Below are positions 1 to 6,024 of a stretch of 27,517 bases of DNA, in pieces. The notes beneath the pieces were generated by a model. It saw nothing but the letters and a program-made list of their open reading frames with translations. It had not been told where the DNA came from and made no database searches. A program made the translations under genes and the position numbers. Source of the stretch: Candidatus Scybalocola fimicaballi (GTDB taxonomy: Bacteria; Bacteroidota; Bacteroidia; Bacteroidales; Paludibacteraceae); NCBI GenBank assembly GCA_002317115.1, contig DCIP01000136.1, positions 1-27,517 of the forward strand. The letters are read 5' to 3'. Every line of letters begins with the position of its first letter. Within the stretch, counting starts at the first letter, position 1.

Positions 1-206
1 AGCATCTCGGCATCACCAAAGATGAAGTTGCGGCGTTTGGCGACGGAGGTAACGACATTGAGATGATCGAATCTGTGGGGATGGGAATCGCAATGGGCAA
101 TGCCTGCGATGAACTAAAAGCGGTGGCTAAATTCACCACAGACGACGTCGACAACGATGGCATAGCGAAAGCCGTCGATAGATTATGTAGAGAAGGATTG
201 ATTTAA
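1..206 (+). CDS. HAD-superfamily (Cof-type) hydrolase, C-terminal part
   Basis: This is the 3' end of a gene that begins before the window. The open frame starts at base 3 and stops with TAA at 204-206. The visible 67 residues contain [10 protein letters not shown] followed by GIAMGNA and a late [12 protein letters not shown] stretch. This is the C-terminal motif IV layout of Cof-type HAD phosphatases, where the GDxxND aspartates bind Mg2+ for phosphate-ester hydrolysis, often of sugar phosphates or FMN-like compounds. The aspartate nucleophile and cap domain lie outside the window, so the substrate cannot be guessed. The gene precedes the thioredoxin gene on the same strand with an 81-nt AT-rich gap, so co-transcription is possible but not shown. 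Confidence 0.85.
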   Translation, partial: HLGITKDEVAAFGDGGNDIEMIESVGMGIAMGNACDELKAVAKFTTDDVDNDGIAKAVDRLCREGLI

Positions 207-254
207 TTAATAATTAAGAGTTAATAATTAATAATTCGGGAGCGACTATTCAAC

Positions 255-272
255 ATTTCGCATTCCGCATTT
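255..272 (+). repeat. short dispersed repeat, copy 1 (ATTTCGCATTCCGCATTT)
   Basis: An 18-nt motif in the AT-rich gap before the thioredoxin gene. The same motif, in inverse orientation and matching at 17 of 18 bases, lies at 1373-1390. A related form precedes argF' at 26654-26676. Here it is followed by TTATAATTTG, as in the argF' leader. The gap also carries a near-repeat of TTAATAATTAA at about 208-235. Function unknown. Confidence 0.6.
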
Positions 273-287
273 ATAATTTGAAATGAT

Positions 288-608
288 ATGGCAAAAGTAA
301 TTACAGACGACAGTTTCACAAGTGAACTAAACGAGAATAAAGTGATGGTGGTAGAGATCGGAGCTCCAGGTTGCGGACCATGCAAGGCATTGAAGAAGAC
401 AATGGAGGAGGTTGAGCCAGCATACGAAGGCAAAGTGGCATTCTTCGATGGCGACATGGGAAGTGGCGACGTGGATGATCTTTGTATGGAATACAGAGTG
501 ATGAGTGCACCTACCCTACTATTCTTCAAGGATGGAGAGTTGGCAGAGAAGATGACAGGAGCTGTCAAGAAAGAGGTGATTGAAGAGAAATTGAATTCAT
601 TGATTTAA
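288..608 (+). CDS. thioredoxin-like protein (CGPC)
   Basis: A 106-residue single-domain thioredoxin fold, the usual length for TrxA, with no signal peptide, so it is probably cytoplasmic. The redox motif C29-G-P-C32 is followed by KALKK, and the cis-proline loop reads SAPTLLFF. Two positions differ from classical thioredoxin: the Trp before the first Cys is Gly (APGCGPC), and the buried Asp of the DFWA strand is replaced by Glu (VVEIGAP). These changes may shift its redox potential or partners, so it need not be the main cellular thioredoxin. It would reduce disulfides, normally with electrons from thioredoxin reductase. The stop codon lies one base before a perfect 40-bp palindrome that separates it from the sirtuin gene on the same strand. 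Confidence 0.85.
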   Translation: MAKVITDDSFTSELNENKVMVVEIGAPGCGPCKALKKTMEEVEPAYEGKVAFFDGDMGSGDVDDLCMEYRVMSAPTLLFFKDGELAEKMTGAVKKEVIEEKLNSLI

Positions 609-609
609 A

Positions 610-649
610 TTGTTTGGTGCGTTGTGTTATAACACAACGCACCAAACAA
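610..649. repeat. perfect 40-bp palindrome between thioredoxin and sirtuin genes
   Basis: Arms 610-629 and 630-649 are exact reverse complements (left arm TTGTTTGGTGCGTTGTGTTA) with no spacer. The palindrome starts one base after the thioredoxin stop. As RNA it would form a long hairpin, but no T-run follows directly, so it is not a textbook terminator. A third, imperfect copy of the outer right arm (AACGCACCCAACAA, 653-666) follows and is itself followed by TTTT. It could act as a terminator, an mRNA-end stabiliser or a protein site. Confidence 0.85.
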
Positions 650-676
650 GTTAACGCACCCAACAATTTTAGGAAT

Positions 677-1381
677 ATGGGAAAGAAAAGATTAGTGGTG
701 CTCACAGGAGCAGGCATAAGTGCAGAAAGCGGAATCAGCACATTCCGTGATTCAGACGGATTGTGGGAGAAACACTCTGTGGAAGAGATTTGCACCCACG
801 AAGCATTGTATCGCAATTACGATATGGTGGTGCAGTTCTACAACGACAGATTCGCTCAATTAGCTACAGTTAAACCTAATGCGGCACATTTGGCATTGAA
901 GACGTTGGAGGATAAGTTCGACGTGCAGATCATCACTCAGAACGTCGATAATCTACACGAAAGAGCCGGAAGCAGCAATATCATCCACCTACATGGAGAA
1001 TTAACCAAAGTGTGCTCGATGAAGAATGAGAATCTTATCGTCGACAGAAGCACATTGGACAATCCTTTGATTTCCGGAAAAGACAAAGCTCCAGACGGCG
1101 GACAATGGCGTCCGTTTATCGTTTTCTTCAACGAGGCGGTTCCGATGATAGAGCCAGCCATTGAATTGATGCAGACAGCCGATATTGTTCTAATCATAGG
1201 CACATCGCTACAGGTATATCCAGCGGCAGGTCTTTCAATGTATGCCCCACGCAACGCTGAGATGTATCTGATTGATCCGAAGCCCAACACTGCAGGATTC
1301 AACCGTTCGATCAACGTGATTGCAAAGGGAGCGTCGGAAGGAATGAAGGAGTTCATGGAAATTATGACTGCGAAATGCTGA
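677..1381 (+). CDS. cobB: Sir2-family NAD-dependent protein deacylase (CobB-like, no zinc cysteines)
   Basis: A 234-residue cytoplasmic sirtuin that removes acyl groups from lysines using NAD+. It shows the NAD-binding GAGISAESGISTFRD (11-25), TQNVDNLHERAG (87-98) and catalytic H106 in the HLHGEL motif, then GTSLQVYPAAGL near the end. Y55 and R58 (FYNDR) match the Tyr/Arg pair of class III sirtuins such as E. coli CobB and SIRT5, so activity on succinyl- or malonyl-lysine is plausible. The region after H106 has only C113 where most family members carry four zinc cysteines. From memory, Bacteroides homologues also lack them. I chose ATG 677 because the family begins at KKRLVVLTGAG; the frame is open from 614, but those codons lie within the palindrome. 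The end overlaps the next gene by 7 nt. Confidence 0.9.
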   Translation: MGKKRLVVLTGAGISAESGISTFRDSDGLWEKHSVEEICTHEALYRNYDMVVQFYNDRFAQLATVKPNAAHLALKTLEDKFDVQIITQNVDNLHERAGSSNIIHLHGELTKVCSMKNENLIVDRSTLDNPLISGKDKAPDGGQWRPFIVFFNEAVPMIEPAIELMQTADIVLIIGTSLQVYPAAGLSMYAPRNAEMYLIDPKPNTAGFNRSINVIAKGASEGMKEFMEIMTAKC

Positions 1382-1390
1382 ATGCGAAAT
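1373..1390 (-). repeat. short dispersed repeat, copy 2, spanning the sirtuin stop and next start
   Basis: Reverse complement ATTTCGCATTCAGCATTT matches 255-272 at 17 of 18 bases. It contains the last sirtuin codons and stop and the start codon of the following lipoprotein, so both ends of coding sequence seem to be made from repeat sequence. Confidence 0.6.
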
Positions 1391-1932
1391 ATTGGGAGAC
1401 GAGAATAACCGCGTCTCTTTTCATATTAATCACGGCGTTCCTTTGTTCCTGTTCCTCACATAAAGAGGATCCGTATGAGGTCCCATGCAACGGAGGAATC
1501 GCAAAAATAGAGACAGTTCACGATAGTCTACATTTCCTAAAATTCATCCGTAATGATTCTTTACTATCGCAATGGAGGCTTCCATATCCAGTCTACCGTT
1601 TGGATTATGGCGATTTGAATGGCGACGGGAAAGATGAGATTGCAGTGGGAGTCATAAAGAGCACTCGTTTTTTCAAGAATAAAGCCAAACGATTGTTTAT
1701 CTATAACATTGACTCGCACAATCAAATCCGTCGGCTTTGGATGGGATCAAGAGCTGGAAGTGAGATAATTGATTTTCGTGTGGAGAGAGATTCCTTCCCA
1801 GCCCGCGTCATCACACAGAATGTATATGAAGAAAGAATGTACCCGGACTCTATAAGCAAAGAAAGATTAAAGGGAATCCGATTTAAGTTAGCCGAATTTG
1901 GGCTTGAGTTTGAAAACTATGTGATTAAATAA
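1375..1932 (+). CDS. small lipoprotein with FG-GAP/VCBS-like calcium-loop motif
   Basis: A 185-residue predicted lipoprotein of unknown function. A hydrophobic N-terminus (about residues 11-24) ends in a lipobox with the lipidated Cys probably C26 (FLCSCSS). The mid-protein motif DYGDLNGDGKDEIAVGV has the D-x-N-x-D-x-x-x-E spacing of FG-GAP/VCBS-type calcium loops, present once here rather than as a multi-blade propeller. The ATG at 1375 overlaps the sirtuin stop (TGA 1379-1381), suggesting translational coupling. It is followed after 8 nt by the DUF3160 lipoprotein. Because a dispersed repeat supplies the start region, the first few residues may be recent and not conserved. I do not recognise a specific family. 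Confidence 0.8.
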   Translation: MLNAKYWETRITASLFILITAFLCSCSSHKEDPYEVPCNGGIAKIETVHDSLHFLKFIRNDSLLSQWRLPYPVYRLDYGDLNGDGKDEIAVGVIKSTRFFKNKAKRLFIYNIDSHNQIRRLWMGSRAGSEIIDFRVERDSFPARVITQNVYEERMYPDSISKERLKGIRFKLAEFGLEFENYVIK

Positions 1933-1940
1933 GACAAAAA

Positions 1941-4508
1941 ATGAGAAAACCATATTTAGCAAGCATCCTCGTCTCAGCGCTGACATTTGCATCATGCGGC
2001 AGCGAGACAAATACAAGCAATACAAATACAGACTCAAGATCTGATTCAATTACGGTCAGTGAAAAGCAAAATAAGGGAGGTCAAGACAGTTTGCTTATAG
2101 ACGATTTAGACTACGACATGGATTTGAGCAAATTGTCGTATAACGATTTGTATCTTCTTCTCCACTACCCTTACGCAAAACATGCATTCTGGTTTAAAGA
2201 ACCAGAACTAAATCATAGATATACAAATATAAGATGGTATAATGACCTCATCGACGTCACATATTATACTCAAGATGAATACAGAATGTTGAGAGAGGAC
2301 TTAGATAAAACATACTGGAAAAGATGGATTCATGACTATGACAAACTGAAAGCTGAGACAAAACTTGATCCTAAGGAAAAAGAATTCGTGACACGAGTGA
2401 GGGCACGTATGGCAGAATTGGAGAAAGAGAAACACGTCAAAGTGGACGGTGTCAATATCTGCAATCCAAATTTCATAGTCAACAGCAATCCATCAAAAGA
2501 TGCAGAATTGTTTTCATTATTGAAAAGAAACGGATTTGCCCTACAAAATACCGACTATACACAATTATTCCAAATATACGATCAAAACGACTATGATTGG
2601 ATGCCAAACTACGTCACTACCGACGTCATGCTCCAGTTGTTCAATCTTTACAACCGTTTTGTGTTAGATGCGATTGAGGAAGAAATCATTATACCAAATC
2701 TACAGAAGATGTGTGTCGGTCTGTACAATAATTCCAAAGATATTGCTGACACTCTAAATGACACAAGGCTAAAGGAAATTGCAGATTTCTCAACCACATA
2801 TTACGCCATCGCTCTTTCTCTACTTACAGAAAAAGATTATGACGTGCCAGAATCACACAAGGATATATACAAATCAGAATTATCTCTTATAAAATCAGAA
2901 ACAGACATACAATCTCCATTACTGAAGACAACGGTGTATTTCCCATATAGCCTATTCAAGCCGCGTGCACAATATACACGAACGGAAGAGAGCAAGCGTT
3001 ACTTCCGTGCCATGATGTGGATACAATCTGCCTACATGTGTGCTGAAAACGATGGTTTAGAAAAAGCGTTGTTTATGGCAAAAGTGTATGATGACAGCGA
3101 TGAAGAGGTCAAAAGTGCTGTCAAGAACACATTCGGACCTATCAACTACTTAATGGGCGAGCCAAACGACGTCCCAGTCCTTGAGTTGGCAGATCAAATT
3201 AATGATCTTGGCATCTACGAATTCAAGGATTTGCTTGACCAAGATATCATGGACAAAGCCCAAGCGACAATCAGGCAGGCGACTAAAGGCAAAAGTAGCA
3301 TTCAGCCACCTATTAAAGTCACTTGTCTGCCTAAGGTCAATTTCATGCCACAACGTTATGTGCCAGACAACGACGTATTAAATATGATGGCAGACACAAT
3401 GAAAAATGCAGTGCGTGCCTACCCACGTGGCGTGGATGTGTTCGATGCATTTGGTATCAGTGCAGCCAAAGCACTCAACGACACATTCTTTACTGACAAC
3501 AAAGAGTGGAAAGAGTATGAAACACAAAGGAAGAAGGCAAGTGAGAAATTTGGCAACTTCTCTGATTGGAACAAGACCGTCTACAACAAATGGCTTCATT
3601 TATTGATGGTTTTGCAAAAGACAGAAAAGAATTATCCAGGACACATGCACACCAGTGCTTGGCAACTAAAGAATCTAAACACAGCTCTGGCTTCATGGTC
3701 GGAATTGAAACATAATTCAGTGCTATATACAAAGCAACCGAGTGCGGCAGAATGTGGTGATGGTGGAGAAGACTACCTACCAGATCCCGTGCTTGTAGGT
3801 TATGTGGAACCAAATTTGAAATTCTGGAAGACAATGAAAGAAGCCATACAACAAACTTATGACTTAGCTCAAAAATCTGGTTTCGATGGAGAGAAAAAAT
3901 ACGAACGTAAAGTTGAAGACTATACAAATAAATCAAGAACACTTAAAAGTGTCACATCTGAATTGGAAGAACTATTAGACTTCTTCATAACAGTAAGCAA
4001 CAAGGAGTTGGCAAACAAAACACTTTCTTTCGAAGAATATGAGAGAATAAGATATATAGGAGGCGAAATAGAAAAAAACACTCTTAATTTGTTATGTAAT
4101 CGTTGGAGCATTCCTGAGTGGTATGGATTAACAGATGTGGAGAAAAAGATACCAGTTGTTGCAGACATCTACACAAGAAATGTTCCTGACTGTCAGAAGA
4201 ATGGAATTTTACATACCGCGGTAGGACGAGCAAATAGAATTTATGTTACAGTTGAGATAAACGGACATTTCTATCTCACTTGTGGAGCCACATTAAGCTA
4301 TTATGAGTTTATCAATAATTCCAGACTTACTGATGAAGAATGGCAAGAAATCAACCACAGCGATAAATGTCCGTCAGTCCCAAAATGGGTAGCCAATCTC
4401 ATGATTAAAAATGACACTATCAAACATAATGACGAATCGTACTTCAACGAAGTATTTCATCTTAAATATAATTACGTACCTTCTTTTATGGAGCAGTATA
4501 CTCGTTAG
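1941..4508 (+). CDS. DUF3160-family large lipoprotein
   Basis: An 855-residue lipoprotein: signal sequence with lipobox FASC and lipid Cys at about residue 19, then a Ser/Thr/Asn-rich linker (about 20-48) and a long, mostly helical domain. The segment MPNYVTTDVMLQLFNLYNRF matches my memory of the DUF3160 hallmark (VTTD-LLH-like), as does YFRAMMWIQSAYM further on. The length fits that family, which occurs in Bacteroidota and some archaea and has no established function. It is probably anchored in the outer membrane or faces the periplasm. The last 80 nt overlap the start of the CapA-like gene in another frame. The family call rests on recalled motifs, not on a search. Confidence 0.75.
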   Translation: MRKPYLASILVSALTFASCGSETNTSNTNTDSRSDSITVSEKQNKGGQDSLLIDDLDYDMDLSKLSYNDLYLLLHYPYAKHAFWFKEPELNHRYTNIRWYNDLIDVTYYTQDEYRMLREDLDKTYWKRWIHDYDKLKAETKLDPKEKEFVTRVRARMAELEKEKHVKVDGVNICNPNFIVNSNPSKDAELFSLLKRNGFALQNTDYTQLFQIYDQNDYDWMPNYVTTDVMLQLFNLYNRFVLDAIEEEIIIPNLQKMCVGLYNNSKDIADTLNDTRLKEIADFSTTYYAIALSLLTEKDYDVPESHKDIYKSELSLIKSETDIQSPLLKTTVYFPYSLFKPRAQYTRTEESKRYFRAMMWIQSAYMCAENDGLEKALFMAKVYDDSDEEVKSAVKNTFGPINYLMGEPNDVPVLELADQINDLGIYEFKDLLDQDIMDKAQATIRQATKGKSSIQPPIKVTCLPKVNFMPQRYVPDNDVLNMMADTMKNAVRAYPRGVDVFDAFGISAAKALNDTFFTDNKEWKEYETQRKKASEKFGNFSDWNKTVYNKWLHLLMVLQKTEKNYPGHMHTSAWQLKNLNTALASWSELKHNSVLYTKQPSAAECGDGGEDYLPDPVLVGYVEPNLKFWKTMKEAIQQTYDLAQKSGFDGEKKYERKVEDYTNKSRTLKSVTSELEELLDFFITVSNKELANKTLSFEEYERIRYIGGEIEKNTLNLLCNRWSIPEWYGLTDVEKKIPVVADIYTRNVPDCQKNGILHTAVGRANRIYVTVEINGHFYLTCGATLSYYEFINNSRLTDEEWQEINHSDKCPSVPKWVANLMIKNDTIKHNDESYFNEVFHLKYNYVPSFMEQYTR

Positions 4509-5379
4509 CGGATGCACTTCCGCAGAAGATGGAGAAGTAAGCATCATATTTACAGGAGATGTGATGCTCGATCGTGGAGTGAGACAACAGATTGAAAGAA
4601 ATGGAATAGATTATATCTTCTCGGAAGTAAAGGATTCCTTTATTGCGGCAGATGCGACGGTGATAAACTTAGAGTGTCCGCTGACCGACGTCGAAGATCC
4701 CGCAGAGAAAATATTTGTCTTCAAAGCAGATGAAGCGTGGGCGACGTCGCTAAAACAAAACGGCATCACCCATGCGTCGTTAGCTAACAACCATTCCTAC
4801 GACCAAGGAAGAATCGGAATGGAGCATACGGCAAACACGTTGAAGAAAAACGGCATTATAGCGACGGGGGTTGGACATTCCGATAGAGAACGCATAAAGC
4901 CAGTCGAGTTCTCTAAAAATGGGCTAAAAACAGCCATATTCAGCAGTGTGTTGCTGCCGCTTGACAAATGGGTTCAGACAGACGGAATGGTTGGCATCTG
5001 TAATGCTGACGCCGACGAATTAGCCAAAGCCATCACAGTCTACAAGAAGAGGAATCCAGAGAGTAAGATAATTGTGTCACTGCATTGGGGGATTGAGTAT
5101 ATGAACAAGCCGACGGGCAAACAAAAGAGAGATGCCACACTACTTGCCAAAGCGGGAGCAGACATAATCATCGGACATCACCCCCACGTCGTGCAGCAGG
5201 TGGAGGAAATCAATAAATGCACCGTCATCTATAGTCTTGGCAACTTTGTTTTTGATTCCAAAAGAGAGGAGGGGCAAAAAGGTCAGATGGCTAAAGTGAC
5301 ATTTAATAAAAAAGGAACAAGGTTAAAGCTATATGATGTGGATATAGTGAAATGCAGACCAGAGATCAGAAGATATTAA
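4429..5379 (+). CDS. CapA/PGA_cap-family lipoprotein (metallophosphatase-like fold)
   Basis: A 316-residue predicted lipoprotein of the CapA (poly-gamma-glutamate synthesis) family. Family motifs are IIFTGDVMLDRG, INLECPLTD, ASLANNHSYDQG, VSLHWGIEY, IIGHHPHVVQQ and YSLGNFVFD; the Asp, Asn and His residues are those of the calcineurin-like metal site. Family members act in capsule or polyglutamate export, though most Bacteroidota copies are uncharacterised. The start at 4429 gives a basic N-terminus, a hydrophobic core and lipobox VSGC with lipidated C29. ATG 4411 in the same frame is an alternative. The whole signal peptide up to the lipobox is encoded inside the overlap with the DUF3160 gene. 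It ends 43 nt before a bidirectional terminator. Confidence 0.85.
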   Translation: MTNRTSTKYFILNIITYLLLWSSILVSGCTSAEDGEVSIIFTGDVMLDRGVRQQIERNGIDYIFSEVKDSFIAADATVINLECPLTDVEDPAEKIFVFKADEAWATSLKQNGITHASLANNHSYDQGRIGMEHTANTLKKNGIIATGVGHSDRERIKPVEFSKNGLKTAIFSSVLLPLDKWVQTDGMVGICNADADELAKAITVYKKRNPESKIIVSLHWGIEYMNKPTGKQKRDATLLAKAGADIIIGHHPHVVQQVEEINKCTVIYSLGNFVFDSKREEGQKGQMAKVTFNKKGTRLKLYDVDIVKCRPEIRRY

Positions 5380-5422
5380 ATAGATACATAGGTATTTTTT
5401 ATATCTACAAAAACAAAAAAAC

Positions 5423-5450
5423 AGAGGCGGCATCAAACGATGCTGCCTCT
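5423..5450. terminator. bidirectional Rho-independent-type terminator between CapA and HU genes
   Basis: A 12-bp stem (AGAGGCGGCATC, loop AAAC, GATGCTGCCTCT) with one G-T pair lies between two converging genes. It is preceded by an A-rich run (5408-5421) that serves as the U-tract for the minus strand, and followed by TATTTTGATT for the plus strand. Confidence 0.8.
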
Positions 5451-5478
5451 TATTTTGATTGCAAATGAGTAATCTGGA

Positions 5479-5760
5479 TTACTTACCGTAACGAACTACA
5501 TCTGCAAGTTCAGCTCCTGCCTTGAAGTTAACAACCTTCTTTGCCTCAGTTGTCATCTGCTCACCAGTACGAGGATTGCGGCATGTACGTGCAGGCTTCT
5601 CCTTAACCGACAATGAAGCAAAACCAGTTAGATTAACTGAATCACCCTTCTTCAAAGTGTCTGTAACAACACTAACAAAAGCATCTAGTGCCTTCTTGCT
5701 GTCTGTCTTAGTAAGACCAGACGCTGATGCCATAGCATCTACCAATTCTGACTTGTTCAT
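5479..5760 (-). CDS. HU-family DNA-binding protein
   Basis: A 93-residue histone-like protein of the usual HU/IHF length. It starts MNKSELVDAMA, has the dimerisation core LDAFVSVVTDTLKKGDSVNLTGFASLSV, the DNA-binding arm KEKPARTCRNPRTGEQM and a C-terminal helix FKAGAELADVV. The arm has Cys where most HU proteins have Gly (ARTGRNP). It would bend and compact DNA as a dimer in the nucleoid. It stands alone, with its own candidate promoter (TATATTTG at 5787-5794) and the shared terminator at 5423-5450. Confidence 0.92.
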   Translation of the reverse strand: MNKSELVDAMASASGLTKTDSKKALDAFVSVVTDTLKKGDSVNLTGFASLSVKEKPARTCRNPRTGEQMTTEAKKVVNFKAGAELADVVRYGK

Positions 5761-5786
5761 ATCCTGATAGTTAAATTTATTTTTCT

Positions 5787-5794
5787 CAAATATA
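5787..5794 (-). promoter_or_regulatory. candidate -7 box (TATATTTG) of the HU gene
   Basis: Read on the minus strand this matches the Bacteroidetes -7 consensus TAnnTTTG exactly and lies 26 nt before the HU start. No clear TTTG -33 box was found at the usual spacing, so the call is tentative. Confidence 0.45.
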
Positions 5795-5932
5795 CTTTCT
5801 TTTTTTTATAATCATACGGAATGAAGTAAAAAAAATACATCAAAATGATTATTTTACCAACAAAATATGATAAACAACATTCTTTTTGTATAAATCTCCA
5901 TAAATTAACTATTTGCGAAGATATTTTAATGA

Positions 5933-5951
5933 GGCGGCACAAGGTGTTGCC
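5933..5951 (+). repeat. REP-like short GC-rich hairpin
   Basis: GGCGGCAC, loop AAG, GTGTTGCC forms an 8-bp stem (two G-U pairs as RNA) in otherwise AT-rich sequence. It ends in TTGCCCCT, the same eight bases that end the GC-rich hairpin before argF' (26574-26581), so the two are probably members of one dispersed palindromic family. The rest of the 5795-5965 gap is AT-rich with nothing else recognisable. Confidence 0.45.
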
Positions 5952-5965
5952 CCTACATAATTAGA

Positions 5966-6005
5966 CACAAAAAAAGAGACACCTTTCGATGTCTCTTTCT
6001 TTGTG
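5966..6005. terminator. terminator of the sus-like operon
   Basis: A 16-bp stem with one mismatch (CACAAAAAAAGAGACA against TGTCTCTTTCTTTGTG) and an 8-nt loop. On the minus strand the core AGAGACA hairpin runs into a T-tract, placing the end of the susC-susD-SGBP transcript about 20 nt after its last stop codon. Confidence 0.8.
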
Positions 6006-6024
6006 TTATCTAATATAACTCAGA

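Noticed and set aside
614..676. Longer sirtuin start at 614
   Set aside because: The extra 21 codons come from the palindrome and its third arm, and the family begins at KKRLVVLTGAG, so ATG 677 is better.
4411..4508. Possible frameshift joining the DUF3160 and CapA-like genes
   Set aside because: The CapA frame has its own complete signal peptide and lipobox, and the DUF3160 frame ends on its own stop, so two genes fit better than a broken one.
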